Below, in pieces: positions 1 to 6,933 of a stretch of DNA of 9,874 nucleotides; within the stretch, counting starts at the first letter, position 1, and the number at the start of each line of letters is the position of its first letter. The position numbers and the translations under genes were made by a program. Location: NCBI GenBank assembly GCA_030616165.1, contig JAUWXV010000136.1, positions 1 through 9,874 on the forward strand, written 5' to 3'. The stretch comes from a bacterium. Lineage in GTDB: Bacteria > SM23-31 > JAUVVT01. The notes beneath the pieces are model-generated. The model searched no databases. It was not told where the DNA came from and was given only the letters and a program-made list of their open reading frames with translations.

Positions 1-391
1 CAGAAAAAAGGTCGAAAACAGGATTAAGACAGATGGTTATGTCAAATTTTTCCTTCCTTAAAGAATCAATTATTTTTCTACAAGGCAGTGAAAAATAGGT
101 GATATCTTTTTGTTGGTAGAAAAAAAGATTTCCATGGAAACTTTTTTTGAACAGACTTTGAAAATCTTCGAGAAGAACATAAACTATTTTTCTACCTTCG
201 AAAATATCTCTAATCTTAGGAAGGTATGGAAGTGCAATTTCAATTTGGTCTTTGCTTGTGGGAAGTAATATAAGTATTTTTTTTGACTCTATAAATGATT
301 TCTTTATATCTATTATTTCCTTTTTATGTCTTAGTTTCAAATAAATGGAAAGTAGTTTGTATATTATTTCTTTTTTTGCTTTTTCAAACAT
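1..391 (-). CDS. Glycosyltransferase family 9-like protein (heptosyltransferase-like), N-terminal part, truncated by window edge
   Basis: An open frame starts at the ATG complementary to 389-391 and runs off the left edge, giving 130 visible residues. After a basic helical start (MFEKAKKEIIYKLL...) comes a Rossmann-like segment: strand KKILILLPTSKD, helix, strand GRKIVYVLLEDF, then FDITICLNPVFDLFS. This pattern resembles the N-terminal half of GT-B proteins related to ADP-heptose:LPS heptosyltransferases (GT9), where an 'FDhhhDLNP' strand ends the second alpha/beta unit. The family acts in the cytoplasm, moving sugars from nucleotide donors onto lipid A/LPS-type acceptors. The donor-binding C-terminal half is not visible, so catalytic activity cannot be judged. 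There is no Shine-Dalgarno sequence before the ATG. It lies downstream of tRNA-Thr on the same strand with a 68-bp AT-rich gap. The coding call is firm; the family assignment is by recollected pattern and moderate. Confidence 0.6.
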   Translation of the reverse strand, partial: MFEKAKKEIIYKLLSIYLKLRHKKEIIDIKKSFIESKKILILLPTSKDQIEIALPYLPKIRDIFEGRKIVYVLLEDFQSLFKKSFHGNLFFYQQKDITYFSLPCRKIIDSLRKEKFDITICLNPVFDLFS

Positions 392-459
392 TTTTAATTT
401 TTAATGATTTTGTGTTAAATATAAAATATATGTCATTTTTTAAATTTTTATACTATTAG

Positions 460-532
460 AGCTGGCAGAGGGATTTGAACCCACGACCTGCTCATTACGA
501 GTGAGCTGCTCTACCTGTTGAGCTATGCCAGC
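460..532 (-). tRNA. trnT: tRNA-Thr (anticodon CGU)
   Basis: The reverse complement folds as a complete 73-nt cloverleaf. The acceptor stem is GCTGGCA/TGCCAGC, the D arm GCTC-AACAGGTA-GAGC, the anticodon arm GCTCA-CTCGTAA-TGAGC, the variable loop AGGTC, and the T loop TTCAAAT. Bases 34-36 are CGT, reading the Thr codon ACG. The acceptor pairs G1-C72 and C2-G71 agree with known bacterial tRNA-Thr identity elements. CCA is not encoded: the bases after the acceptor stem are T, C, T. Oddities: the discriminator base is U73, where bacterial tRNA-Thr usually has A; the T stem has a U50-U64 mismatch; the 15-48 Levitt position is A-C. The D and anticodon stems contain identical GCTC/GAGC halves, so a competing pairing is possible. 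The gene is very probably a real tRNA; how well it is charged is less certain. Confidence 0.95.
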
Positions 533-746
533 TGATTTTATTAAGTGATAGTTTTATTTAAACTTCCGGTTCTGCTTTAAGATTTGTTGAGAGAGTTTAT
601 TTAAATAAAGAGTTATTTTTTAAATCCTGTTAGGTATTTAAATGTTTTTATCGTCTTTCAGAATTAGTATGGAAAATTAAAATATTTAAGTATTTATTTA
701 ATATTAATTAAAAATTATTTAAAATTCAAGTCAAAAATATAATTGG

Positions 747-2030
747 TTATTCGAAGTAAGAAGGATAGGCATGCTGAAGAATTATTTTTTTGAATAAATC
801 CTTCTGTTCTCCGCTTTCAACATATCTTTTTAGGAGGTTATATCCATAGTAATAGTTGAATATATAAGCCCTATAAGTTTTTATAAAATCTATCTGTTTT
901 TTTGCTGTTTCTTCATTTTGAAGCCCGTACTTTTTTAGATAGTTGATTACTTCTGCTTCATTTTTATTTCTGTCTAAAAGGAGAATTGCGGCATTACCGG
1001 AGATAGATGAGAGTTTTTTTAGAGATTTACGAATCTTATTCCATTTTTCAATATCGATGTCTTTTAGACCAAAAAGGGGGAACATTTCATTTTTTAGAAA
1101 ATTCAGGAGTTCGGTTTCTGTGAAAATGATTTCGAGACCGAGTTCAGCAATACCTTCTGATACAACGCTTTCTGGGGAATATAATGGGAAAACACTGTAT
1201 TCGATATAATTTTTATCTTTATAAAGGGATTTTTCTTTTAAGCATAGCTCAGTGTGATGACCGGGATAGCCTTCATGTGCGATATAGCTCAAAATTTGGT
1301 CTATCCTCCTTGGAAGGTCAGTATTTATTTCGATAACAGAGTGAAAATTTCCCTTAAACCAGTTGTATCCGCTCCAGGGTTTATCAGAAACAAGGTTAAT
1401 TTTTACATATTCAGCGGGGGGGAGAGGTAGAAATTCTTTAGTCCTCTTTCTTACCTCTTGTAAGGCGCTTTCGATTGCTGGTAGTATCTCTTCTTTCTTT
1501 AATAAAAAAGGTTCTCTGTATTTTTCAAGTTTTTCTAAAGCGGTTGATTCTCCCGGCAGTATTTTATTGATATTTTTTATTGCTTCTGAATATGATTCTT
1601 CTGGAACCATTTGAGGTTCAATATCATAAAGCAGTCGGGCTTCTTCAAAAAATGAAAATTCTTCTCCCAGGAGTTTTCTGATAAAGGTATTTGCGGCTGT
1701 TATTTGTTTTTTGAGAAATATAGTTCGGTTTGTTTTATTTTCTAATTTGGATAATTCTTTCAATAGTTTTTCAGATTCTTCTTTAAGTTTTAAAAGGTCG
1801 ATTTTCCCTTCTTTATCAATTTTCAGTTTAATTTTTTCATCGCCTATATATGCATCAACGAATCCCTTATGGTGCTTATCAATTCTGAGGCATAATCTTA
1901 CATATTCAGATGCAATTCTATCAAGGTTTTCTAAAATTGGTTTATCTTTTGTTTTATCACATCCGAATAATAGAATCAAAGTTATGATAATAGAAAATAT
2001 GGAAGTACTAATTGTCTTTTTGATAAGCAT
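747..2030 (-). CDS. Lipoprotein with DUF885-type zinc metallopeptidase motif (HEGYPGHH)
   Basis: The 427-residue product starts with a basic end, a hydrophobic stretch and a lipobox LFGC (Cys24), so it should be an exported, lipid-anchored protein. Residues 30-200 are charged and largely helical. The core is at 212-300: an aromatic segment (KPWSGYNWFKGNFHS), then INTDLPRR, then HEGYPGHH (His252, Glu253, His258, His259), then PESVVSEGIAEL with Glu292 as the likely third zinc ligand. DUF885 proteins share HExxPGHH followed by an EGxA segment, and are thought to be zinc carboxypeptidase-like hydrolases. No substrate can be read from the sequence. Many DUF885 members are longer, around 550-600 residues; this one resembles a shorter subgroup. 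The ATG at 2030 is supported by the signal peptide; no Shine-Dalgarno sequence precedes it. It is transcribed divergently from the 2425 gene, and nothing suggests an operon partner. Confidence 0.85.
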   Translation of the reverse strand: MLIKKTISTSIFSIIITLILLFGCDKTKDKPILENLDRIASEYVRLCLRIDKHHKGFVDAYIGDEKIKLKIDKEGKIDLLKLKEESEKLLKELSKLENKTNRTIFLKKQITAANTFIRKLLGEEFSFFEEARLLYDIEPQMVPEESYSEAIKNINKILPGESTALEKLEKYREPFLLKKEEILPAIESALQEVRKRTKEFLPLPPAEYVKINLVSDKPWSGYNWFKGNFHSVIEINTDLPRRIDQILSYIAHEGYPGHHTELCLKEKSLYKDKNYIEYSVFPLYSPESVVSEGIAELGLEIIFTETELLNFLKNEMFPLFGLKDIDIEKWNKIRKSLKKLSSISGNAAILLLDRNKNEAEVINYLKKYGLQNEETAKKQIDFIKTYRAYIFNYYYGYNLLKRYVESGEQKDLFKKIILQHAYPSYFE

Positions 2031-2041
2031 CTTTTTTAAAT

Positions 2042-2047
2042 ATTGTA
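2042..2047 (-). promoter_or_regulatory. Possible -10 element of the DUF885-like lipoprotein gene
   Basis: On the minus strand TACAAT lies 11 nt before the ATG. If it is used, transcription would start about 4-6 nt before the start codon, leaving almost no leader. No clear -35 box was found, and AT-rich DNA makes such hexamers common by chance. Confidence 0.22.
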
Positions 2048-2393
2048 AAATTGATGATTTTATTAACTTTATATTCGAAAACCTGTGTTATCGGGTTTCT
2101 TCGAGAAGAGGCATTATGTGATTCATTAGTTTCGATTGCATACAGTTATCAAAAAATAAAAAAAAATATCGCATTTGTCAATAATAAAATTTAAGTATTT
2201 TAAATGTGAAGATACATTATTACAGAAATCATTGTGAGTATGAATATTTAAATGAGGAAATCAGTTATTTTCTTGCAAACGTGGTTATAGTGTGTTTGAG
2301 ATTTTATGTTGAACTTGTTAAATATATAGAAATTTATATAGTATAATGTAATTTATTGATTTTTTAATAGAAATGTTGTATTTTGTAGTCAAA

Positions 2394-2399
2394 TATAAT
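2394..2399 (+). promoter_or_regulatory. Possible -10 element of the 2425 gene
   Basis: A perfect TATAAT lies 25 nt before the ATG at 2425, which would give a leader of roughly 18-20 nt. No convincing -35 hexamer sits 16-18 bp upstream. Support is the consensus match and position only. Confidence 0.28.
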
Positions 2400-2424
2400 T
2401 AGTGAAATAAAATTTTATTCAGTA

Positions 2425-4281
2425 ATGGAAAAAGATACAGAATTTTACAAAACTTATATTTATTTTATATTTGCCGAAGGTGAATTTTATCCGATAGGTG
2501 GAGGTAAGGGACCGCCGGAATTTGAAGAGAGGCTTGAAGGAATTAAAAAATCTCTTAAGGAAAAGAATTATAAGGTAACAAGGAATGATATAGAAGTTAG
2601 AAAAAATACTATTACAATATGGAATTGTCCAGATGAAGAAAAACTCAAATCTTTTGTTGACGAAATTTTTGAATTGTTGAAAAAGATTGACATCACGATA
2701 GATATTAATCTTTCACTAAATATCCCTCCTGCAAGCAATGCAAAAAATATTGAATCAACAATCAAAAGTCTTTGGGATGTTAAAAAAGATATTATTATAC
2801 GCTGTAATACCGATGCTGAAATCAATGATAAAATATTAACCGACTATGGAGATTCAGAAAGTGAGATTTTTGGTAGTGATGCTGAACCCAGAGCAGTAGT
2901 AAATCTTAAGCAGGAATTATATGTCCAAAATCTAACTACCGAAAAAATTCAGGGAGCAAAATATATACAGGCTTTTGGTGACATCAGGGTTAATGAAAAT
3001 GTTCAGAAGGTAGAAAGGCTAAAAACGAATAATCTCAGGTGTGGTGGAATGGGGTTCTGCGGGAGTTATTCCGAGGAAGATTCAATGGAGAAAGAAATTC
3101 TGGTAAAAAATTTCGTTTGTGAAGGAAGTGTTGAAAAAAGTTACGTTTCGTTTGGTTCAGAAAAATCTGATGAGATAATAAAGGCTCAAAAGGAGCTCGA
3201 AATAAAAAAACAGGAGGCAATAAATTATTTCAACGATAAAGCAATTTTGGTCAGGCGGCAAATAATAATGGATCAAAAATTTGGTCTGGAAATGAAGGAT
3301 AAGAAGTGGATAAAATTTATATTTGAGCAGGCTCAGAAGGACTATAAAAGAACTTCCGGGAGGGATTCTATCCTTGATTATGTTATTGATTTGATTGCTC
3401 AACAGGATAACGATATATTTACTGGACCGGTTACAGTTATTAATGGAAAAACGCACAGAATGAAAAAAGAGGTGGCAAGTCTTAAAGAGGAGAAAGAGAA
3501 AATCCTTAAAACAATGGATGAATTGAAAATTGGTATGCAAAAACAGGAAGAAGAAATAGCAAAATATAAAGATAAAATTAGAAAAGAATATTGGGGCAAA
3601 AAATTATATCTTGAGACGCCTTTTGGAGAATTCTGGCTTGAAAAATTGAGGACAGTTTTCGGGGAAAGAGAAAATCCCAGGGATAAACTAAGGGGATTAT
3701 TTGGAAAATTTGTCGGCATTACTACAACTATGGAGATATTTGATAACTCCCCTGATTATCATAATTTCCTTACCATAAATAAATCTTTTTCAATTATTCA
3801 CAAAGAAATGATGAAAAGACTTATTGAACTTATTACTGAAAACAAAGAATATATAGAATATCTTGCAGGTGATGCGGTAAAAACAAAACAACCAAACTTC
3901 ATTACAAACAGTCTTAATAATAGTGTTATTAGACTTGATTATAATGATTTTGTACTTATAAATGGTTTGGTAAGTCAAAGTAAGATATTTGGAGGAACTC
4001 ACAACAGGATTGTCATTCTTGGTGATATTAATGGTTGTGATTTTGAATGTGATGATATTTCTATAAAGGGGAATATCGACCCCGGTTCTAAAATAGTGAC
4101 TAAGTATCTGACTGCAGAAAGATGCACCAGAGGAGTTAATATTTCTACAGGCGCGGACTCGCGGATTTTGTTCGGCGATACAGAATACCTTGAAGAATAT
4201 GAATTTACAAAAGATGCTCAAAATGTAATACTCAGTGAGATACCCGGCAGGCATAATGTTTATGAAATTGCTTTTTCTTAA
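2425..4281 (+). CDS. Unrecognised 618-residue protein: two strand-rich segments split by a helical/coiled-coil insert
   Basis: I do not recognise a named family. There is no signal peptide or membrane segment, so a cytoplasmic location is expected. Residues 1-100 look like a small alpha/beta domain. Residues 160-245 are short strands and turns with CGGMGFC (Cys206, Cys212) and Cys231. Residues 246-500 are mostly helical, with coiled-coil-like stretches near 248-268 and 344-392. Residues 500-610 return to short hydrophobic strands separated by Gly/Asp turns (VILGDINGCDFEC, ISIKGNIDPGSKI), suggesting a beta-solenoid, with Cys538, Cys542 and Cys567. A beta-helix combined with a coiled coil recalls FapA/DUF342 proteins, and the end (RILFGDTEYLEEYEF) loosely fits their C-terminus, but this is weak inference. 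An in-frame TAG at 2386 limits the start; ATG 2425 is the first ATG. The M48 gene follows after 67 bp, so co-transcription is possible. Confidence 0.8.
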   Translation: MEKDTEFYKTYIYFIFAEGEFYPIGGGKGPPEFEERLEGIKKSLKEKNYKVTRNDIEVRKNTITIWNCPDEEKLKSFVDEIFELLKKIDITIDINLSLNIPPASNAKNIESTIKSLWDVKKDIIIRCNTDAEINDKILTDYGDSESEIFGSDAEPRAVVNLKQELYVQNLTTEKIQGAKYIQAFGDIRVNENVQKVERLKTNNLRCGGMGFCGSYSEEDSMEKEILVKNFVCEGSVEKSYVSFGSEKSDEIIKAQKELEIKKQEAINYFNDKAILVRRQIIMDQKFGLEMKDKKWIKFIFEQAQKDYKRTSGRDSILDYVIDLIAQQDNDIFTGPVTVINGKTHRMKKEVASLKEEKEKILKTMDELKIGMQKQEEEIAKYKDKIRKEYWGKKLYLETPFGEFWLEKLRTVFGERENPRDKLRGLFGKFVGITTTMEIFDNSPDYHNFLTINKSFSIIHKEMMKRLIELITENKEYIEYLAGDAVKTKQPNFITNSLNNSVIRLDYNDFVLINGLVSQSKIFGGTHNRIVILGDINGCDFECDDISIKGNIDPGSKIVTKYLTAERCTRGVNISTGADSRILFGDTEYLEEYEFTKDAQNVILSEIPGRHNVYEIAFS

Positions 4282-4348
4282 CTATTATAATTTTCAATTT
4301 TATAATCAATGTAAAAAAAAAGAAAAATTTAGAGTGATTGTATAAAAT

Positions 4349-5773
4349 ATGAATAGAAATAAGATATTTTTATGGGCAATTGTTATAATTGTATTATTTA
4401 TACATTGTACGACAAGTTATATTACCGGCAAAAAGCAGTTTATGCTCATAAGTGAGGGGGAAGAGATAAATATTGGTTCTAATTATGCTCCACAGATAGT
4501 TTTTGAATTTGGAGGTGCTTATAAAGATGATAGGCTTTATGATTATATGAATGATGTTGGAAATAGTTTAGCAAGAGTAAGTCACAGACCGACATTGGAT
4601 TATCATTTTGAAGTAGTGAATTCTTCTGTTATAAATGCATTTGCTCTTCCGGGGGGCTATGTTTTTATTACCAGGGGGATGCTCGATGTTTTGCGGAATG
4701 AGGCAGAACTTGCAGGGGTCCTTGGCCATGAAATTGGACATGTATGTGCAAGGCATGGTGCCTCACAGATGTCAAAAGCTATGGGATTTCAGATTGTTCT
4801 CTATGCTGGACTGACTATTGACCAGATGTTTCATAAAAGTAGGAAAGCAGATCAGATAAGGGATGTAGTGGCTCTTGGAGGTACGGTTATCTTTAATATG
4901 GTCTCCCTTGGATATGGGAGAAAAAATGAGTTTGAGTCGGATGAACTTGGAAATAGATATATGTACAGTACAGGTTACGACCCTGAGGGGATGATCGGGG
5001 TTATGGAAGTATTAAAAAGTCTTAGGGAAGAAGAACCCGGAAAACTTGAGATGCTGTTCAGTTCGCATCCTAAACCGTCTGACCGAATGGCGAGGGTAGA
5101 AAAACTTTCTAAAACTTTGAAAGATTCATCTGGATTTGAAGATGTTGAAGGAAAATTCTATGAAAGAAGGTTTTCAGAGAATATAAAAGATTTAAAACAT
5201 GCTCAGTTAGCGTATAATCATTATGACAAAGCAAAAATGTCTTTTTCTGAAGGAGACATGGTTTCTGCTGTTATAAAATTAAACGAGGCTCTTAAAATCA
5301 GAGAAGATCAGGCTCCTTTTTACAAGCTGATGGGCGATATATATTACAAAAAAAAGCAGTTCGAAAATGCTGTTTTGGAATACAAGAAATCCATTAAGCA
5401 GGATAGTTCATATGTGTATGCATATCATGGTCTTGGGAATTGTGAAATGGCGATGAATAATTATGGTAATGCAGAAAAGTATTACGAAAAAGCGGTAGAA
5501 CTATATCCAGGATATAGTTCTGCACATTTTGGACTTGGTCTGGCTTATTATAATATTAATCGGTGGGAAGAGGCTGCAGTGTCTTTGGAGAATTCACAAA
5601 TATTTGACGACGGCATACCATCTTCTCATGCTCTACTTGGATTGGCTTATGAGAAATTGGGCAGGTATAACGAGGCAGAAACTGAGTTCAGAAAAGAGAT
5701 TGCACTGGGAGTTCAAGGGAAATATCTTAATATTGCGAAAGAAAAACTAAAATATTATACTAGACAGAAATAA
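4349..5773 (+). CDS. M48-family metallopeptidase with C-terminal TPR repeats (BepA-like), predicted envelope protein
   Basis: The 474-residue product has an N-terminal hydrophobic segment ending at Cys20 (FIHC, a non-standard lipobox), so it is exported and perhaps lipid-anchored. The peptidase domain covers about 35-260. It has NAFALPGGYVFITRGML, then HEIGH (His127, Glu128, His131), then EFESDELG with Glu196 as third zinc ligand, then SSHPKPSDR with His240 at the place of the regulatory His246 of E. coli BepA. About five TPR units fill 285-470 (for example AVLEYKKSIKQDSSYVYAYH and NAEKYYEKAVELYPGYS). BepA-type enzymes act in the periplasm, degrading or assisting stalled outer-membrane proteins, with the TPRs binding the assembly machinery. 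That role here is inferred from the shared architecture. The start is set by the signal segment. There is no Shine-Dalgarno sequence; TATAAAAT abuts the ATG and cannot be its own -10. Confidence 0.92.
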   Translation: MNRNKIFLWAIVIIVLFIHCTTSYITGKKQFMLISEGEEINIGSNYAPQIVFEFGGAYKDDRLYDYMNDVGNSLARVSHRPTLDYHFEVVNSSVINAFALPGGYVFITRGMLDVLRNEAELAGVLGHEIGHVCARHGASQMSKAMGFQIVLYAGLTIDQMFHKSRKADQIRDVVALGGTVIFNMVSLGYGRKNEFESDELGNRYMYSTGYDPEGMIGVMEVLKSLREEEPGKLEMLFSSHPKPSDRMARVEKLSKTLKDSSGFEDVEGKFYERRFSENIKDLKHAQLAYNHYDKAKMSFSEGDMVSAVIKLNEALKIREDQAPFYKLMGDIYYKKKQFENAVLEYKKSIKQDSSYVYAYHGLGNCEMAMNNYGNAEKYYEKAVELYPGYSSAHFGLGLAYYNINRWEEAAVSLENSQIFDDGIPSSHALLGLAYEKLGRYNEAETEFRKEIALGVQGKYLNIAKEKLKYYTRQK

Positions 5774-5900
5774 TTAAAAAGATGAATATCCTATCATCAC
5801 GAAGTTTCAAATCCAATAATTTTTTTTAACTCGCCTTATAAAAATTTATTTTTTCTTGGACTATATACGGACATGGTATCCAGATTATAAAGAAAAATAT

Positions 5901-5944
5901 GATAAAGGATGTGGATTTATAAAAACCTTTATCCTTGATTTTTT
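5901..5944 (+). terminator. Candidate intrinsic terminator after the M48-TPR gene
   Basis: GATAAAGG (5901-5908) and CCTTTATC (5926-5933) form a perfect 8-bp stem with a 17-nt loop, followed by six Ts at 5939-5944. A second register, AAGGAT (5905-5910) with ATCCTT (5931-5936), brings the stem closer to the T-run. It sits 127 bp after the stop codon at 5773 and about 70 bp before the next gene. The stem is AT-rich and the loop long, so strength is doubtful. Confidence 0.4.
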
Positions 5945-5995
5945 AATAAAATTATTTTAATTTAATATTTTAAAATTCTTTTTCGAACCATTACT

Positions 5996-6001
5996 TATAA
6001 T
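5996..6001 (+). promoter_or_regulatory. Possible -10 element of the yycJ-like gene
   Basis: A perfect TATAAT lies 12 nt upstream of ATG 6014 and after the candidate terminator, so it could start a new transcript with a leader of about 5-6 nt. No good -35 box is visible at standard spacing. Confidence 0.33.
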
Positions 6002-6013
6002 GTATTTTTTAAT

Positions 6014-6775
6014 ATGAAGGTATGTATATTAGGGAGTGGGAGCGGAGGAAATTCTTTTTATGTTGAGGGAAAAGGGACCAAAATATTAATAGATGTAGGA
6101 TTTTATTTAAACGTCATTGAAAAGAAGCTGTCAGATGCTGGAATTCCCTCTGGACATTTAAACGGAATTTTGATAACGCATGAACATAAAGATCATATAT
6201 GCGGGTTGAATATGTTCGTTCAAAAATGGGATATTCCGATTTATGTTAATGATATGACTTATAATGTTATGAAAAAATGGATAAAAAATATAAATCCCAA
6301 AATATTCCATAATGGTTCTCATTTTTCAATCGGGGAATTAGAAATAAAGCCTTTTTCTTTGCTTCATGATGCTGCTGACAATTCGGGTTTCGTTATTAAG
6401 TGTGATAATAAGAAGATTTTTTATGCAACTGACCTTGGATTTGTTACTTCATTAGTCAAAGAGCGTATGAAAGATTCTGATTTAATAGTATTTGAATCCA
6501 ATCATGACCGTGAAATGCTTATAAACGGCAGTTATCCCTGGTATCTCAAACAAAGAATCTTAAGCAGAGAAGGACACATTTCGAATGAAGAATCGGCTTT
6601 CGCTTTAAAGGAGGTAACAAATAATGTAGTTAAAAGGATTATACTTGCTCACGTCAGTCGTGAAAATAATCATCCCGATGTTTTGCTTGATACGCATCAT
6701 AGGATACTCAGCGGGATGAATGTTCCTTTGATTGTTGCTCCGCAAGATAGAATAAGCGATGTATTTGAAGTATAA
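6014..6775 (+). CDS. yycJ: YycJ/WalJ-type metallo-beta-lactamase-fold hydrolase
   Basis: The 253-residue length is close to the usual 260 or so of YycJ/WalJ. The N-terminus MKVCILGSGSGGNS matches the family's conserved opening and fixes the start. The metal-binding motif THEHKDH gives His56, His58, Asp60 and His61. Further ligand candidates are His118 (LLHDAAD), Asp140 (FYATDLG) and His213 (ILAHVSRENNHP). The family-specific blocks ESNHDREML (about 161-169) and REGHISNEES are also present. Family members are cytoplasmic, probably dinuclear-metal nucleases; in Firmicutes the gene sits beside the walRK two-component genes and affects cell-wall and DNA-damage phenotypes. No walRK genes are nearby here, so only the biochemical class carries over. 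No Shine-Dalgarno sequence precedes the ATG. The next gene begins 158 bp downstream, so it is probably transcribed alone. Confidence 0.9.
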   Translation: MKVCILGSGSGGNSFYVEGKGTKILIDVGFYLNVIEKKLSDAGIPSGHLNGILITHEHKDHICGLNMFVQKWDIPIYVNDMTYNVMKKWIKNINPKIFHNGSHFSIGELEIKPFSLLHDAADNSGFVIKCDNKKIFYATDLGFVTSLVKERMKDSDLIVFESNHDREMLINGSYPWYLKQRILSREGHISNEESAFALKEVTNNVVKRIILAHVSRENNHPDVLLDTHHRILSGMNVPLIVAPQDRISDVFEV

Positions 6776-6922
6776 TTTTTTGTTTATTTTTTAAAAAATA
6801 TCTTAAAACTGAATTTTTAGCAGATATTAATATTCGTAAATTTTTTGAAAAAAGTTTAGCGAAATTTCATTAGAATTGGAGCTCTTTTAATATACAGACG
6901 AACATTATTAAAACTTTACAGG

Positions 6923-6932
6923 CAGATATCTG
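6923..6932. repeat. 10-bp perfect palindrome directly before the permease start
   Basis: CAGATATCTG is its own reverse complement and ends 1 nt before ATG 6934, where a ribosome site would normally lie. It could be an operator half-turn or a small hairpin over the start, or chance. No second copy was noticed beside it. Confidence 0.4.
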
Positions 6933-6933
6933 A

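Larger units (their letters stand above)
2031..2424. other. Divergent intergenic region, AT-rich, no gene
   Basis: This stretch separates the minus-strand lipoprotein gene from the plus-strand 618-residue ORF, so it should carry promoters for both. It has frequent stops in all frames; the few ATG-initiated frames are only 3 to about 13 codons long. An imperfect stem (AAACC/GGTTT plus CGA/TCG with a 2-nt bulge) sits near 2074-2103, upstream of the lipoprotein gene. Otherwise I see A/T runs and no clear operator, riboswitch or repeat array. Confidence 0.6.

Noticed and set aside
553-609. TTTATTTAAA at 553-562 and 596-605, the second within palindrome TTTATTTAAATAAA
   Set aside because: Simple A/T words recur throughout the intergenic DNA here. 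Position upstream of the tRNA is suggestive, but nothing separates it from base composition.
1711-2121. Plus-strand open frame of 136 codons over the start of the lipoprotein gene
   Set aside because: It lies antisense to a gene with a clear signal peptide and zinc motif, and its translation is Ser/Phe/Leu-rich low-complexity, as expected of a complement frame.
684-2200. 12-nt direct repeat ATTTAAGTATTT at 684-695 and 2189-2200 flanking the lipoprotein gene, like a possible insertion scar
   Set aside because: It is almost pure A/T in two AT-rich intergenic regions, so a chance match of this length is plausible. No terminal inverted repeats or transposase accompany it.
3157-4254. Several minus-strand open frames of 106-154 codons inside the 618-residue gene
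   Set aside because: Their translations are Phe/Ile/Ser-rich mirror products of an AT-rich coding strand, overlap one another, and show no domain or upstream signals.
4284-4306. Inverted repeat ATTATAA/TTATAAT after the 618-residue gene as a terminator
   Set aside because: The stem has no G-C pairs and no T-run follows on the plus strand; an A-run does. It is too weak to call.
6786-6799. Palindrome ATTTTTTAAAAAAT after the yycJ-like gene as a terminator
   Set aside because: It is an A/T-only palindrome with no loop or GC stem, and is expected by chance next to A and T runs.
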